Source of the DNA: Acinetobacter albensis
Lineage (GTDB): Bacteria; Pseudomonadota; Gammaproteobacteria; Pseudomonadales; Moraxellaceae
Length of the DNA: 64,000 nucleotides
Assembly: GCF_900095025.1 (NCBI RefSeq)
Contig: NZ_FMBK01000014.1
Location: 41,826-105,825, forward strand
Direction of reading: 5' to 3'
Every line of letters starts with the position of its first letter. The stretch's first letter is position 1. Shown one piece after another: positions 1 through 9,572 of the stretch. The notes under the pieces were generated by a model. That model saw only the letters and a program-made list of their open reading frames with translations. It was not told where the DNA came from and did no database searches. The position numbers and the translations under genes were made by a program.

Positions 1-163
1 ATTTAAGTACAATCGGGGCATTCCATGGGTGAAGTGCATCTAAAATATCTTGATGGCTTTGTGCCTTACGCCCAATTTCCCACAGCCGCGTAATATTACT
101 AAAAACCCGTTCATTTTTCTTTCGACGTATATGAATGGACTGTCTAACAGTATCAAGCGGCAT
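1..163 (-). CDS. Partial CDS, unidentified protein (N-terminal 54 residues)
   Basis: An open frame runs from an ATG at 163 leftward off the window edge. It begins MPLDTVRQSIHIRRKKNER and is basic and soluble-looking, with no signal peptide. It lies 26 bp downstream of the queA stop on the same strand, so it is probably co-transcribed with queA. Tgt (queuine tRNA-ribosyltransferase) is the usual partner of queA, but this N-terminus does not look like Tgt. I do not recognise the family. Only the N-terminus is visible, and the ribosome-binding site (AAGAAG) is weak, so the start is provisional. Confidence 0.5.
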   Translation of the reverse strand, partial: MPLDTVRQSIHIRRKKNERVFSNITRLWEIGRKAQSHQDILDALHPWNAPIVLK

Positions 164-189
164 GGTCTGCTTCTTTTTATCAGTAAAGT

Positions 190-1227
190 TTAAGGATGGA
201 TTTGATCAATTAACATGGCATCGCCATAACTAAAGAAGCGATACTGTGCTTCTACCGCATGCTGATAGGCATTTAAAATAGCATCGCGATTAGACAAGGC
301 AGAAACTAACATTAATAAGGTGGATTCTGGTAAATGAAAATTGGTAATTAAACGATCAATGACTTTAAATTGATAGCCGGGATAGATGAAAATTTGAGTA
401 TCACCTGTCCATGCAGCGAGTTTTCCACCGTGGGCTTGCGCTGCACTTTCAACAGCACGTGTTGCAGTGGTGCCCACTGAAATGACTTTATTACCACGTG
501 CTTTGGTTTGACGAATCAGATCAACCGTGTGTTCTGGAACATCACACCATTCGCTGTGCATAATATGATTGGCAATATCGCTGCTACGTACAGGTAAAAA
601 AGTGCCTGCGCCGACATGTAAAGTGACAAAAGTTTTCTGAATCCCTTTGGCTTCTAATTTTGCGAGTAAGTTCTGATCAAAATGTAGACTCGCCGTCGGT
701 GCTGCAACACTGGCCAGTTTGGTTGGGTCATTAAACACAGTTTGATAACGTTCTGTATCAATTTCTTCTGCTTCACGGTTAAAGTAAGGGGGGATGGGTA
801 AAGCACCATACTGATCAAGTACATCTAAAATCGGTTGTGAAAACTCGACAATAAATAAATTTTCATGACGACCTTGGATGGTTACTTTTATTTCATCTTC
901 ACCTACAAAAAGTTCAGCACCTGTTTTAGGGGAGTTACTGGCTTTAATATGACAATGCGCAATAAATTTATCTTGTATGCGTTCAACTAAAACTTCTACT
1001 GCACCGCCTGTTGCACGTTTACCTTTTAAACGCGCTTTCATGACTTTAGTGTCGTTAAGGATGAGTAAATCACCTGCATCAAGTAAATTCAAAATATCGG
1101 TAAAATAACCATCGTGATATTGCCCTTGAGCATCTAAGTGTAAAAGGCGTGAAGCACTACGCGTATTTAAAGGGTAGCGAGCAATGAGCGCATCAGGGAG
1201 AACGAAGTTAAAGTCAGAAAGTTGCAT
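190..1227 (-). CDS. queA: QueA, S-adenosylmethionine:tRNA ribosyltransferase-isomerase
   Basis: QueA transfers and isomerises the ribosyl moiety of S-adenosylmethionine onto 7-aminomethyl-7-deazaguanine in tRNA, giving epoxyqueuosine in the queuosine pathway in the cytoplasm. The 345-residue length and full-length similarity fit the family: N-terminal [20 protein letters not shown], then [26 protein letters not shown], and the C-terminal [16 protein letters not shown] chose the ATG at 1227. A GTG two codons upstream (1233) is also in frame, but the family normally starts MQLSDF. No strong Shine-Dalgarno sequence is visible at either codon. The gene diverges from the tRNA-Leu gene. Confidence 0.96.
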   Translation of the reverse strand: MQLSDFNFVLPDALIARYPLNTRSASRLLHLDAQGQYHDGYFTDILNLLDAGDLLILNDTKVMKARLKGKRATGGAVEVLVERIQDKFIAHCHIKASNSPKTGAELFVGEDEIKVTIQGRHENLFIVEFSQPILDVLDQYGALPIPPYFNREAEEIDTERYQTVFNDPTKLASVAAPTASLHFDQNLLAKLEAKGIQKTFVTLHVGAGTFLPVRSSDIANHIMHSEWCDVPEHTVDLIRQTKARGNKVISVGTTATRAVESAAQAHGGKLAAWTGDTQIFIYPGYQFKVIDRLITNFHLPESTLLMLVSALSNRDAILNAYQHAVEAQYRFFSYGDAMLIDQIHP

Positions 1228-1359
1228 TTTCACTAAATAGGAATAAAAAAAACAGCTGTATTATAGTCTTGAAAAAGCAATACAAGATCATATCTGGCGT
1301 TTTTTAAGACAAAGTTTTTGATTTTGCTTTAAAAGTGAACGATTGATGAGGCTGGAGAA

Positions 1360-1387
1360 TTGACAATTCAAAGTTTGATAGTAATAT
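1360..1387 (+). promoter_or_regulatory. Sigma-70 promoter of tRNA-Leu
   Basis: A consensus -35 TTGACA (1360-1365) is followed after 16 bp by TAATAT (1382-1387). The tRNA-Leu gene starts about 33 bp further on. The -35 match is exact and the placement fits a tRNA promoter; the -10 assignment is inferred. Confidence 0.65.
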
Positions 1388-1419
1388 AGCCTCACAAGTT
1401 AACAGCTTGCAGCCCCTTT

Positions 1420-1506
1420 CCCGAGGTGGTGAAATTGGTAGACGCGGCGGACTCAAAATCCGCTGTCAGAGATGACGTGTCGGTTCGAGTCCGACCCTCG
1501 GGACCA
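1420..1506 (+). tRNA. tRNA-Leu (anticodon CAA)
   Basis: An 87-nt class II tRNA with encoded CCA. Acceptor CCCGAGG pairs with CCTCGGG before A-CCA. The anticodon stem GCGGA/TCCGC encloses loop CTCAAAA, so the anticodon is CAA. A long variable arm follows, then the T-arm GTCGG-TTCGAGT-CCGAC. It is followed closely by an intrinsic terminator. Confidence 0.97.
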
Positions 1507-1511
1507 GATTC

Positions 1512-1549
1512 AAAACCCCAAACCCGCACTAAAGGTTTGGGGTTTTTAT
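1512..1549 (+). terminator. Intrinsic terminator after tRNA-Leu
   Basis: Inverted repeat AACCCCAAACC / GGTTTGGGGTT around a 9-nt loop, followed by a T run. It starts 6 nt after the tRNA CCA end. Confidence 0.93.
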
Positions 1550-1749
1550 TGGCCTAATGAAAAATTTACTAAATTTAAAAAACTCAAATATAGTGAAAAT
1601 GATCAATACAAAATAAATCTGACTAAATTTTTCACCTTAATCTGCTTACACTGTTTTTGATTGTAATTTATGTGAAAATTTGTTAATACAGTTAAGGTGA
1701 GAGTTCGGTTTTTTATCCATAAAAAGTAAAACAGTTTGACGAGGCCGAG

Positions 1750-3021
1750 ATGAATATGCAGTTACTTGAAATAGGCTTAGAAACTGAGCAGCTCAGTGCA
1801 TGTCAAATATCATTATTGCTGGGTGTATTTACTTCAGATAATCGTATTGATCGTTTTTTAAAAACTGCCTGCAAAATGTTAGATGCCCAGAATGGTTTTC
1901 TTGCTTTTCACAATGAACCCTACATTTGGTATTCTTCTTCTGACTGTTTTAAAGCATTTCATGCAAAAAAAGAAGCCAACTTACTCTCGTTTTTTGATGG
2001 GCAAAGTGTTCTGACCCAGCAACATCAGAATTATGCAGCATTTTCTGAACATGTGCAGGATTTAGGCGTACCTCATCAACGTATTATGGCTTTTGATTTA
2101 AAAATCAATGAAACAGAGTCGATTGGCCAATTTTTGTTATTTGATGATCAGTTAAAATCTTTTGATGATCAAAATTTAGAGTTTGTTCAAGAATTTGCTG
2201 CAAGCCTCATTCAGTCAATTGAGTTGGGTTTAGAGCATGCACAATTAAAAGAAATGTATGAGCAACAATCTGCTTTAAATATCAGTAAAACCAAGTTTTT
2301 TCAAATTATTGCCCATGATTTACGTGCACCCTTTCATGGGTTGATTGGTTTTTGTGAAGTTCTGGCACAGGAACGCGATACGCTAGATGATACTAATATT
2401 CAGAGTATTGCCGATTATTTGCTCGATACATCACAATCGACTTATAACCTTTTAGAAAGTTTATTGAATTGGGCAATGGCAGCGGGTGGCCGTTTTGTGT
2501 ATCACCCAATCAATTTTAATTTAAAACAGTCCTCTAAAATTGTTTTTGATGTCTTGAATACTTTGGCCATCAAGAAAAATATTCAGTTAATTGATTTGGT
2601 GCCAGATGATTTAAAAGTCTATGCCGATATCAATATGGTAACTTCTGTTTTACAAAATTTAGTTTCAAATGCGCTGAAATTCACCTATGTCGATGGTTCG
2701 GGTACAGTCACCATTCGTGCAGAAAAGTCTGAATATACCGTCAATATTTATATTCAGGACACGGGTTTGGGTATGTCGCAAAGTCAAATTGATGCACTTT
2801 TTCAACCGCGGCTAACAGCAAGTTTTAAAGGTACGGCAGGTGAAAAAGGCATGGGCTTGGGCTTGGTTTTGTGTCAACGCTTTGTCGACTTGAATCAGGG
2901 TAAAATTTCCGTACAGTCTAAAGAAGGTGAAGGAACTACGTTTAAGGTGTCTTTACCGCTGGCTTTGAATGAGCATCAAGCTTTGTCAGTAGAAAATATC
3001 AAACACGTTGTTCTTGAATAA
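1750..3021 (+). CDS. Orphan soluble sensor histidine kinase (GAF-like sensor, HisKA, HATPase)
   Basis: A 423-residue histidine kinase without membrane segments, so it should sense a cytoplasmic signal. Residues about 20-165 look like a GAF-type sensor domain. A helical linker leads to the H-box at about 184-200 (IIAHDLRAPFHG, phospho-accepting His189). The ATP-binding domain shows the N-box (LQNLVSNALKF, about 301-311), the DTGLGM box (Asp337) and a GMGLGL loop (about 367-372), so it looks catalytically competent. No response regulator or receiver domain is next to it, so its partner must be elsewhere. It lies 82 bp upstream of glnE on the same strand, and co-transcription is possible. The signal is unknown. 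ATG 1750 has an AGG element nearby, and a second in-frame ATG lies at 1756. Confidence 0.9.
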   Translation: MNMQLLEIGLETEQLSACQISLLLGVFTSDNRIDRFLKTACKMLDAQNGFLAFHNEPYIWYSSSDCFKAFHAKKEANLLSFFDGQSVLTQQHQNYAAFSEHVQDLGVPHQRIMAFDLKINETESIGQFLLFDDQLKSFDDQNLEFVQEFAASLIQSIELGLEHAQLKEMYEQQSALNISKTKFFQIIAHDLRAPFHGLIGFCEVLAQERDTLDDTNIQSIADYLLDTSQSTYNLLESLLNWAMAAGGRFVYHPINFNLKQSSKIVFDVLNTLAIKKNIQLIDLVPDDLKVYADINMVTSVLQNLVSNALKFTYVDGSGTVTIRAEKSEYTVNIYIQDTGLGMSQSQIDALFQPRLTASFKGTAGEKGMGLGLVLCQRFVDLNQGKISVQSKEGEGTTFKVSLPLALNEHQALSVENIKHVVLE

Positions 3022-3103
3022 AAAACATAAAATTTAAGATTTATTTTCCACGCATTCATTTTCAACTGCTATAAATAGAAAAAACCAAGTGGAAGATGTG
3101 GAA

Positions 3104-5848
3104 ATGAATGCGGAACAATTGCATAGAACATTACGTGCGAGCCAATATGCCGAGTTGGTATTGGGAAATCACGCAGTTTTATTAGAACAAGACTATGCTG
3201 TTGACCAATTTCTAAGTCCGTTAAGCACGACTCAAATTCAAAATTCCGTTCAAATGTGTTTGCATCAAATTACCGATGAAACTGTATGGATGCGAGAAAT
3301 TCGTATTCTACGTGCACGACTGATGTTTCGTTGGATTTGGCAAGATGCAAATCAACTTACCGATGTCGTCACATTAACGCGTGAGCTTTCAGATTTTGCT
3401 GATGCTGCTATCTGTGCTGCCAAAGATTTTGCCCGTATCCCATTAGTTGCTAAACATGGTGAACCGATTGGATACAATGGTGCAATGCAAAACTTAATTG
3501 TGATTGCAATGGGGAAATTGGGTGCACAAGAACTGAATCTTTCGAGTGACATTGACCTGATTTTTGCCTTCGATGAACAAGGCGAAACCAATGGACGCAA
3601 AGACATAGATGTACAGCAGTTTTGTATTTTATGGGGACAAAAACTGATATATCTACTGGATCACATGACTGCAGATGGTTTTGTTTTTCGTGTAGATATG
3701 CGTTTGCGTCCGTGGGGAGATGGTTCAGCTTTGGCGATTAGCCACGTGGCATTAGAAAAATACTTAAGTCAGCATGGGCGCGAATGGGAGCGTTATGCTT
3801 GGATTAAGGCACGTATTGTAACGGGTGGAAAAGAAGGTGTAGAACTGCTCGATATGACACGACCTTTCGTGTTTCGAAAATATGTCGATTACACTGCTTT
3901 TGAAGCCATGCGTGAAATGAAAGCCATGATTGAGCGTGAAGTATTACGACGTAATATTGAAGATGATATTAAGCTTGGTGCAGGGGGAATTCGCGAGGTT
4001 GAGTTTATTGTGCAAGTCTTTCAGCTGATTTATGGGGGAGCTAAATTTGAACTGCAAGACCGTCAATGCTTGGTCAGTCTGCATCATTTAGGTGAGTTTG
4101 GTTTACTTGAAGCGGATGCAGTGACTGAGTTGGAAGATGCATATTTATTCTTGCGTCGTGTTGAACATGCCATTCAAGCGTTGAATGATCAACAAACCCA
4201 GTCCTTACCAAGTGAACCAGATTTACGCCATCGCATGATTGAAACTTTAGGCTTTACTGATTGGGAGGCGTTTATTTCTTTTCTCAATCAGAAACGTGCC
4301 AAAGTCATTTATCAGTTTGAACATTTAATTAAAGAAAAAGAACCTGATCCACTGCTAGAAAGTTTTAGCCAACTCGAAAAACAATTAGATAACGTGTTGG
4401 ATGCAAGTGCTAAAAATTTGGTTCATGAATTCTGGCATGGGCATGCCTTAAAAAAATTGCCCGCAAAAGCAGTACAACGTTTAAAAACGTTTTGGCCGCA
4501 TTTGATTGAAGCTATTTTACAATCCAATAAACCACAAATTGCACTGCTGCGCTTAATGCCTTTGGTAGAATCGGTGATGCGGCGTACTGTGTATTTGGTG
4601 ATGCTGATTGAAAGTAAAGGAGCCTTGCAGCGCTTGGTCAAAATGGCGACTGTGAGTCCATGGATATGTGAAGAATTGACTCATTATCCTGTTTTACTTG
4701 ATGAATTTTTATCGATGGATTTTGAATTGCCTCGACGCAAAGATTTAGAAGATTCTTTACGTCAGCAATTATTACGAATTGAAATTGATCAAGTTGAAGA
4801 TCAGATGCGAGTACTCCGTTTATTTAAAAAATCTAATGTTTTAGCTGTGGCTGCAAGTGATGTATTGGCTGAAAGCCCACTGATGAAAGTGTCTGATGCC
4901 TTGACTGATATTGCTGAAGTATCGGTGAATGCGACCTTGAACTTGGCTTATCAAATCACAGCAAAAAAACATGGTTTTCCACTCGATGCTGAAGGAAATC
5001 GCTGCTCAGTGAGCCATACCGCTTTCGCTGTGGTTGGGTATGGTAAATTGGGCGGTATTGAGCTGGGTTATGGCTCAGACTTAGATTTGGTGTTTATTCA
5101 CTACATGAGTGAACAGGGCGACACTGACGGCTTAAAACAAATTAGTGGTTTTGAGTTTGCCATGCGAGTTGGACAAAAATTTATGTCCTTAATGACCACA
5201 CAAACTTTAGATGGACGAGTTTATGAAATTGATACCCGTTTACGTCCCTCTGGCGAAGCGGGTTTATTGGTGACCAGTTTAAAAGCTTTTGAACAATATC
5301 AGTTGAAAAGTGCGTGGTTATGGGAGCATCAGGCCTTGGTACGGGCACGTTCGATTGCGGGGGAACAAAGTCTGCGTGAAAAATTTGAATTACTGCGTTG
5401 TCGGATTTTAATTCAACCGCGAGAGGAAACAAAAGTTCGCGCAGAAGTGCTTAAAATGCGTCAAAAAATGAAAGACCATTTGGGCTCTTCCAAAGAACAG
5501 CAAAAAGATGGAATTTTTCATTTAAAACAGGACGCGGGTGGTATCGTTGATATCGAATTTATGGCACAGTATGCGGTGTTAGCTTGGAGTGGGTCGAATC
5601 CTGATCTCGCCCATTATTCCGACAATGTACGAATCCTTGAAGATGCCGCAAAAGCCAGTTGCTTATCCAGTGACGATGCGACCGCATTGATTCAAGCTTA
5701 TCTCAGTGAACGAGCCGAGAGCCACCGTTTAGCACTTGCAAATCAATCCATGCAAGTGAATGCTACGGATTGGCACGATACCCGCGTGATCGTTTGCAAG
5801 TTATGGCAAAGATTAATTGATCCAACTGCAACTATTTGCATTGGATAA
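3104..5848 (+). CDS. glnE: GlnE, bifunctional glutamine synthetase adenylyltransferase / adenylyl-removing enzyme
   Basis: GlnE adenylylates and deadenylylates glutamine synthetase in response to PII and glutamine, setting nitrogen assimilation. Two nucleotidyltransferase domains are visible. One is near residues 135-155 (GKLGAQELNLSSDIDLIF, metal-binding Asp pair). The other is near 645-665 (GYGKLGGIELGYGSDLDLVF). Each is followed by an RLRP(W/S)G segment typical of the family. At 914 residues it is slightly shorter than the E. coli protein (about 946). I chose ATG 3104 because GGAAG lies just upstream at good spacing; a GTG at 3089 is also in frame. ilvE follows after 33 bp. Confidence 0.96.
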   Translation: MNAEQLHRTLRASQYAELVLGNHAVLLEQDYAVDQFLSPLSTTQIQNSVQMCLHQITDETVWMREIRILRARLMFRWIWQDANQLTDVVTLTRELSDFADAAICAAKDFARIPLVAKHGEPIGYNGAMQNLIVIAMGKLGAQELNLSSDIDLIFAFDEQGETNGRKDIDVQQFCILWGQKLIYLLDHMTADGFVFRVDMRLRPWGDGSALAISHVALEKYLSQHGREWERYAWIKARIVTGGKEGVELLDMTRPFVFRKYVDYTAFEAMREMKAMIEREVLRRNIEDDIKLGAGGIREVEFIVQVFQLIYGGAKFELQDRQCLVSLHHLGEFGLLEADAVTELEDAYLFLRRVEHAIQALNDQQTQSLPSEPDLRHRMIETLGFTDWEAFISFLNQKRAKVIYQFEHLIKEKEPDPLLESFSQLEKQLDNVLDASAKNLVHEFWHGHALKKLPAKAVQRLKTFWPHLIEAILQSNKPQIALLRLMPLVESVMRRTVYLVMLIESKGALQRLVKMATVSPWICEELTHYPVLLDEFLSMDFELPRRKDLEDSLRQQLLRIEIDQVEDQMRVLRLFKKSNVLAVAASDVLAESPLMKVSDALTDIAEVSVNATLNLAYQITAKKHGFPLDAEGNRCSVSHTAFAVVGYGKLGGIELGYGSDLDLVFIHYMSEQGDTDGLKQISGFEFAMRVGQKFMSLMTTQTLDGRVYEIDTRLRPSGEAGLLVTSLKAFEQYQLKSAWLWEHQALVRARSIAGEQSLREKFELLRCRILIQPREETKVRAEVLKMRQKMKDHLGSSKEQQKDGIFHLKQDAGGIVDIEFMAQYAVLAWSGSNPDLAHYSDNVRILEDAAKASCLSSDDATALIQAYLSERAESHRLALANQSMQVNATDWHDTRVIVCKLWQRLIDPTATICIG

Positions 5849-5881
5849 ACATGACTGTGTATAAAAAATGGAGAGTGCGCC

Positions 5882-6808
5882 ATGAACTTGGCTGATCGTG
5901 ATGGTTTTATTTGGCAAGATGGACAAATGGTTGATTGGCGTGAGGCAAAAATTCACGTCCTAACACATACCTTGCATTATAGTATGGGTGTGTTTGAAGG
6001 TGTCCGTGCCTATGAAACTCCGAATGGAACCGCGATTTTCCGTTTGCAGGATCATACAAAACGTTTGCTTAACTCTGCAAAAATCTATCAAATGAAAGTT
6101 CCATTTGACCATAAAACATTAGAGCAAGCCCAAATTGATGTGGTGCGTGAAAATAAATTAGCATCATGCTATTTGCGTCCAATCATTTTTATCGGTTCTG
6201 AAAAATTGGGTATTGCTGCAACGGACAATACCATTCATGCCACTGTTGCTGCTTGGAGCTGGGGTGCTTACCTTGGTGATGAAGCGATGGCAAAAGGCAT
6301 TCGCGTTAAAACTTCATCATTTACTCATCACCATCCAAACGTGACTATGTGTAAGGCAAAAGCCTCGGGTAACTATACCTTGTCTATTCTTGCACATCAG
6401 GAAGTGGCTCATTCGGGTTATGACGAAGCGATGTTAATGGATCCACAAGGTTATGTTTGTCAAGGTTCTGGCGAAAATGTATTTTTGGTGAAAGATGGTG
6501 TATTACATACACCTGATATCTCAGGTGGTGCACTCGACGGTATTACTCGCCAAACGATTATCACCATTGCCAAAGATTTAGGTTATGAAGTGGTTGAACG
6601 CCGTATTACACGCGATGAGTTCTACATTGGTGACGAAGCTTTCTTTACGGGTACAGCTGCTGAAGTAACGCCAATTCGCGAATATGATGATCGTGAAATT
6701 GGTTGTGGTTCACGTGGTCCAATTACCACACAAATTCAAAAAGCATTCTTTGATGCAGTTCAGGGTAAAGACCCTAAATATGCACACTGGTTAACTTACG
6801 TAAAATAA
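5882..6808 (+). CDS. ilvE: IlvE, branched-chain amino acid aminotransferase
   Basis: A PLP-dependent class IV aminotransferase that interconverts leucine, isoleucine and valine with their 2-oxo acids. The 308-residue protein has the family N-terminus (GFIWQDGQMVDW), HYSMGVFEGVRAY, the PLP lysine Lys160 in KASGNY, and EGTGEN-type QGSGENVFLV. A good GGAG site precedes ATG 5882. An intrinsic terminator follows, separating it from the sugar locus. In Acinetobacter ilvE marks one border of the lipooligosaccharide outer core locus, as it does here. Confidence 0.97.
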   Translation: MNLADRDGFIWQDGQMVDWREAKIHVLTHTLHYSMGVFEGVRAYETPNGTAIFRLQDHTKRLLNSAKIYQMKVPFDHKTLEQAQIDVVRENKLASCYLRPIIFIGSEKLGIAATDNTIHATVAAWSWGAYLGDEAMAKGIRVKTSSFTHHHPNVTMCKAKASGNYTLSILAHQEVAHSGYDEAMLMDPQGYVCQGSGENVFLVKDGVLHTPDISGGALDGITRQTIITIAKDLGYEVVERRITRDEFYIGDEAFFTGTAAEVTPIREYDDREIGCGSRGPITTQIQKAFFDAVQGKDPKYAHWLTYVK

Positions 6809-6826
6809 GCTGATCGGTTAAGATGA

Positions 6827-6855
6827 AAAGGCGAAACAATAGTTTCGCCTTTTTT
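6827..6855 (+). terminator. Intrinsic terminator after ilvE
   Basis: GGCGAAAC / GTTTCGCC with a 4-nt AATA loop followed by TTTTTT. Confidence 0.93.
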
Positions 6856-6897
6856 ATTGATTGAAATTTGAGTTTATATTCTTTTTAGGACACTTTT

Positions 6898-7791
6898 ATG
6901 CATATTGTCTATGTGAGTGATGGTAAAGCAGGGCACCGTTCACAAGCTGTAGGATTGTATAAAGCGATGCAGCGGCAAAGCAATATTGAAGTGACTTTTC
7001 AAGAAATATCTATACAGGAACTGCCTATTTTTTCACTTTTAAAAGCGATATGGGCACGAGGCTTTGGGTTATTTGAAAAAAAAGCAGATTATATTTTTGG
7101 AGTGGGGAGTCATACCCAAGCACGTGTTTTATTGCTGGGGAGAGTTTACCCTAAAGCCAAAACCGTGATTATGATGAAACCTAACTTTCCAGTGAATTGG
7201 TTTGATTATGCCATTATTCCACAACACGATCGTGTGAAAGAGTCTATGCATGTCATTACTACACAAGGGGCTTTAAATCCGATTGTGAATGAAAATCGTC
7301 ATCAACCAAATAGAATATTAATTGCATTAGGTGGAAATTCTAAGCGACATCAATGGAATGATGAAAAAGTTTTATCGAGTATTCAGCGGCTCGTAGAAAA
7401 TAATGTTCAAGCAACGTTTATTTTAACCACTTCAAGACGGACACCTGATACTTTTTTGGAAACATTGGCTCAGCAAAATTTTTATTCAAAATTGCAGATT
7501 TTTCCAGTTGAGCATACGCCACAAGGGTGGGTGTTTGAAGAAATGCAAAAAGCAGAAGCCGTTTGGGTGACAGAAGATAGTGTTTCGATGATTTTTGAGG
7601 CTTTGACCGCAGGTTGTCAAGTAGGAATCATTGAAATAGACCGTTTGAAATCTGATAGAATTACCCAATTATTAGATCAGCTTTTATCTAATGATCTATT
7701 AGATAAACAGCATATTAAATTATTAAATTTAAAATTGGATGAAGCGTCTCGCGTCGCTGATATTTTATTAAAACATAGAGATGTTTTTTAG
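6898..7791 (+). CDS. ELM1/GtrOC1-like protein, probable sugar transferase of the outer core locus
   Basis: A 297-residue member of the family annotated as mitochondrial fission ELM1-like (former DUF1022). In bacteria this family is found in surface-polysaccharide loci and resembles GT-B glycosyltransferases. The N-terminus shows the family signature DGKAGHRSQ. Towards the C-terminus WVTEDSVSMIFEALTAG resembles the donor-binding part of GT-B folds. It is the first gene of the OC locus, 43 bp after the ilvE terminator, and its stop abuts the next ATG. A glycosyltransferase role is inferred from fold and context; donor and acceptor are unknown. Confidence 0.8.
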   Translation: MHIVYVSDGKAGHRSQAVGLYKAMQRQSNIEVTFQEISIQELPIFSLLKAIWARGFGLFEKKADYIFGVGSHTQARVLLLGRVYPKAKTVIMMKPNFPVNWFDYAIIPQHDRVKESMHVITTQGALNPIVNENRHQPNRILIALGGNSKRHQWNDEKVLSSIQRLVENNVQATFILTTSRRTPDTFLETLAQQNFYSKLQIFPVEHTPQGWVFEEMQKAEAVWVTEDSVSMIFEALTAGCQVGIIEIDRLKSDRITQLLDQLLSNDLLDKQHIKLLNLKLDEASRVADILLKHRDVF

Positions 7792-8820
7792 ATGAAAATT
7801 TTACATATCGCAAACTTTGGTTTTAATAAACAAGGTGCACATTTTTATTGTACAGACCGTAAGATTTCCGCTGGTCTCATTGAGAATGGCCATTTTGTTT
7901 ATGATTTTAGTTTCCGTGATATGGCGCGAATGGGTACGGTCTTTAAAACTAAAAAATTAGGTGCAAGTTGGGCCAATAAAGAAATTTTAAAAATTGTGGA
8001 TCATATTGAACCAGATTTAGTGCTGATTGGTCATAGTGACTTAATGAGTCCAGAGGTTTTAAAAAAAATTAAGCAACACTATCCAAAAACTAAAATAGCT
8101 TTTTGGTATGTCGATCCCTTGTATATAGAGCATAAACTGGGCTTTGTTCGTGAATTTTCACCTTATTTGGATGCAATTTTTTGTACCACGGGCGGTAAGT
8201 ATCTTGAAAAACTCAAGCAACCGCATTTAAAAGTGGCGTATATGCCGAATGTTGGACATCGTAATGTTGAACAATTAAAACAATTTGAATCGACCAATAT
8301 TGATAAAGAATTTATTTTCTGTGGTGTCGTGTATAAAGAGCCTGAGCGTGAAAAGTTCTTAAAAGAATTAGCCGATATTTTAAAAAATAGTCATATTCAA
8401 TATCAATACTATGGTTGTTTTGAACAACCCGGAGTGTATGGAAAAGGCTATTACAAAGTTCTTGCCCAATCGCGTATGGGCTTAAATTATTCACGCAAAA
8501 ATGATGTGACTTTGTATAGTTCAGACCGAATTGTGCAACTCACAGGCAATGGTTTATTGACGTTTAGTCCACGCATTCCGGGCTTCGATCAACTCTATAC
8601 TGAACAAGAAGTGGTTTATTTTGATGATCAGTTCGATTTAGCTGAAAAAATTCAATTCTATGCTGCACATCCTGAAGATGCGAAACGTATTGCCGAAGCG
8701 GGTTGGAATAAAACACGCGCCAGTTTCAATGCTAAACGGATTACGCAATTTATGGTCGAAGTCACTTTTGATCAGCCATTATCAGAAGCCTATGAATGGT
8801 CACATGAGGTCTATGCATGA
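7792..8820 (+). CDS. CgeB-like glycosyltransferase
   Basis: A 342-residue cytoplasmic protein resembling CgeB-type glycosyltransferases (GT-B fold with a C-terminal Glyco_trans_1-like half). Visible pieces are an N-terminal Rossmann-like start, PDLVLIGHSD, the middle PHLKVAYMPNVGHRN, and a C-terminal LYSSDRIVQLTGNGLLTFSPR, typical of the donor-binding half. It begins immediately after the previous stop, and its last bases overlap the deacetylase start (ATGA). It probably adds one outer core sugar; specificity cannot be read from sequence. Confidence 0.82.
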   Translation: MKILHIANFGFNKQGAHFYCTDRKISAGLIENGHFVYDFSFRDMARMGTVFKTKKLGASWANKEILKIVDHIEPDLVLIGHSDLMSPEVLKKIKQHYPKTKIAFWYVDPLYIEHKLGFVREFSPYLDAIFCTTGGKYLEKLKQPHLKVAYMPNVGHRNVEQLKQFESTNIDKEFIFCGVVYKEPEREKFLKELADILKNSHIQYQYYGCFEQPGVYGKGYYKVLAQSRMGLNYSRKNDVTLYSSDRIVQLTGNGLLTFSPRIPGFDQLYTEQEVVYFDDQFDLAEKIQFYAAHPEDAKRIAEAGWNKTRASFNAKRITQFMVEVTFDQPLSEAYEWSHEVYA

Positions 8821-9572
8821 TTTGGTTGCTTTATATTGTAGTGGGCTTCATCGCACTAGCCGCGCTGTTATATCTGTTGGGTAACTATACTTTTTGGTTG
8901 CCTTTTCGCAGTGCAAAGTTACCTAGAATTGTGATGTTGCATCAGGTGACACCACATGAAGATGCTTCGGGAATGAATATGCCTCCCCAGAAGTTTGAGC
9001 AGCTATTACAGTATTTAGTGAATAAGAGTAGTACCTTTTGTTTTGTTTCTGAGCTTGATCAATATCAGGGGCAAAAGCATGTCGTTGCTTTGTCCTTTGA
9101 TGATGGTTTCTTGGATAACTATCAATATGCTTATCCACTACTGAAAAAATATCATGCCAAAGCGACCATTTATTTAGCCACGCAAATTGAAGGCATTGAA
9201 AAATTAGCGCCTGAACACATTCGTGAAATGGCAGAATCAGGCTTAATTGAGTTTGGCGCACATACCCAGCATCATGTGAACTTACTGAAATTAAGTGATA
9301 ATGAAGCTTATCAAGAGATGCAAAATTCTAAACATGATGTTGAAGCACTTGTTGGACATTGTCCAAGTTTTGCTTATCCTTTTGGGCGTTTTAATGAAAA
9401 ACATCAACAAATGGTCAAACAGATTGGCTTTAAAAATGCCGTCTCAACACGCAAAAAAGTTGAAACCTATACTGAATTAAATCAATTTAATATTCCCCGC
9501 GTCAGTACACATGGGGCAATGAATGCGCTGCAAATGCGGATTGCTTTAGCCAAAGGACGTTATAAATTATGA
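8817..9572 (+). CDS. Membrane-anchored polysaccharide deacetylase (NodB domain)
   Basis: A 251-residue carbohydrate esterase family 4 protein that removes N-acetyl groups from amino sugars in a glycan. Residues about 3-22 form one N-terminal membrane anchor. The NodB domain shows LSFDDGF (metal and catalytic Asp95/Asp96) and the zinc-binding HTQHH (His149 and His153). Similar genes (pda) are standard members of Acinetobacter OC loci. The start overlaps the upstream stop by 4 bp, and the end overlaps the next gene by 4 bp. The likely substrate is an N-acetylhexosamine of the lipooligosaccharide core (inference). Confidence 0.88.
   Translation: MIWLLYIVVGFIALAALLYLLGNYTFWLPFRSAKLPRIVMLHQVTPHEDASGMNMPPQKFEQLLQYLVNKSSTFCFVSELDQYQGQKHVVALSFDDGFLDNYQYAYPLLKKYHAKATIYLATQIEGIEKLAPEHIREMAESGLIEFGAHTQHHVNLLKLSDNEAYQEMQNSKHDVEALVGHCPSFAYPFGRFNEKHQQMVKQIGFKNAVSTRKKVETYTELNQFNIPRVSTHGAMNALQMRIALAKGRYKL

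Noticed and set aside
1..163. Assigning the partial gene beside queA to tgt
   Set aside because: The N-terminus does not resemble Tgt, so I left it unnamed.
1472..1660. Open frame crossing the tRNA-Leu 3' end and terminator
   Set aside because: It overlaps a tRNA and its terminator and has no ribosome-binding site.
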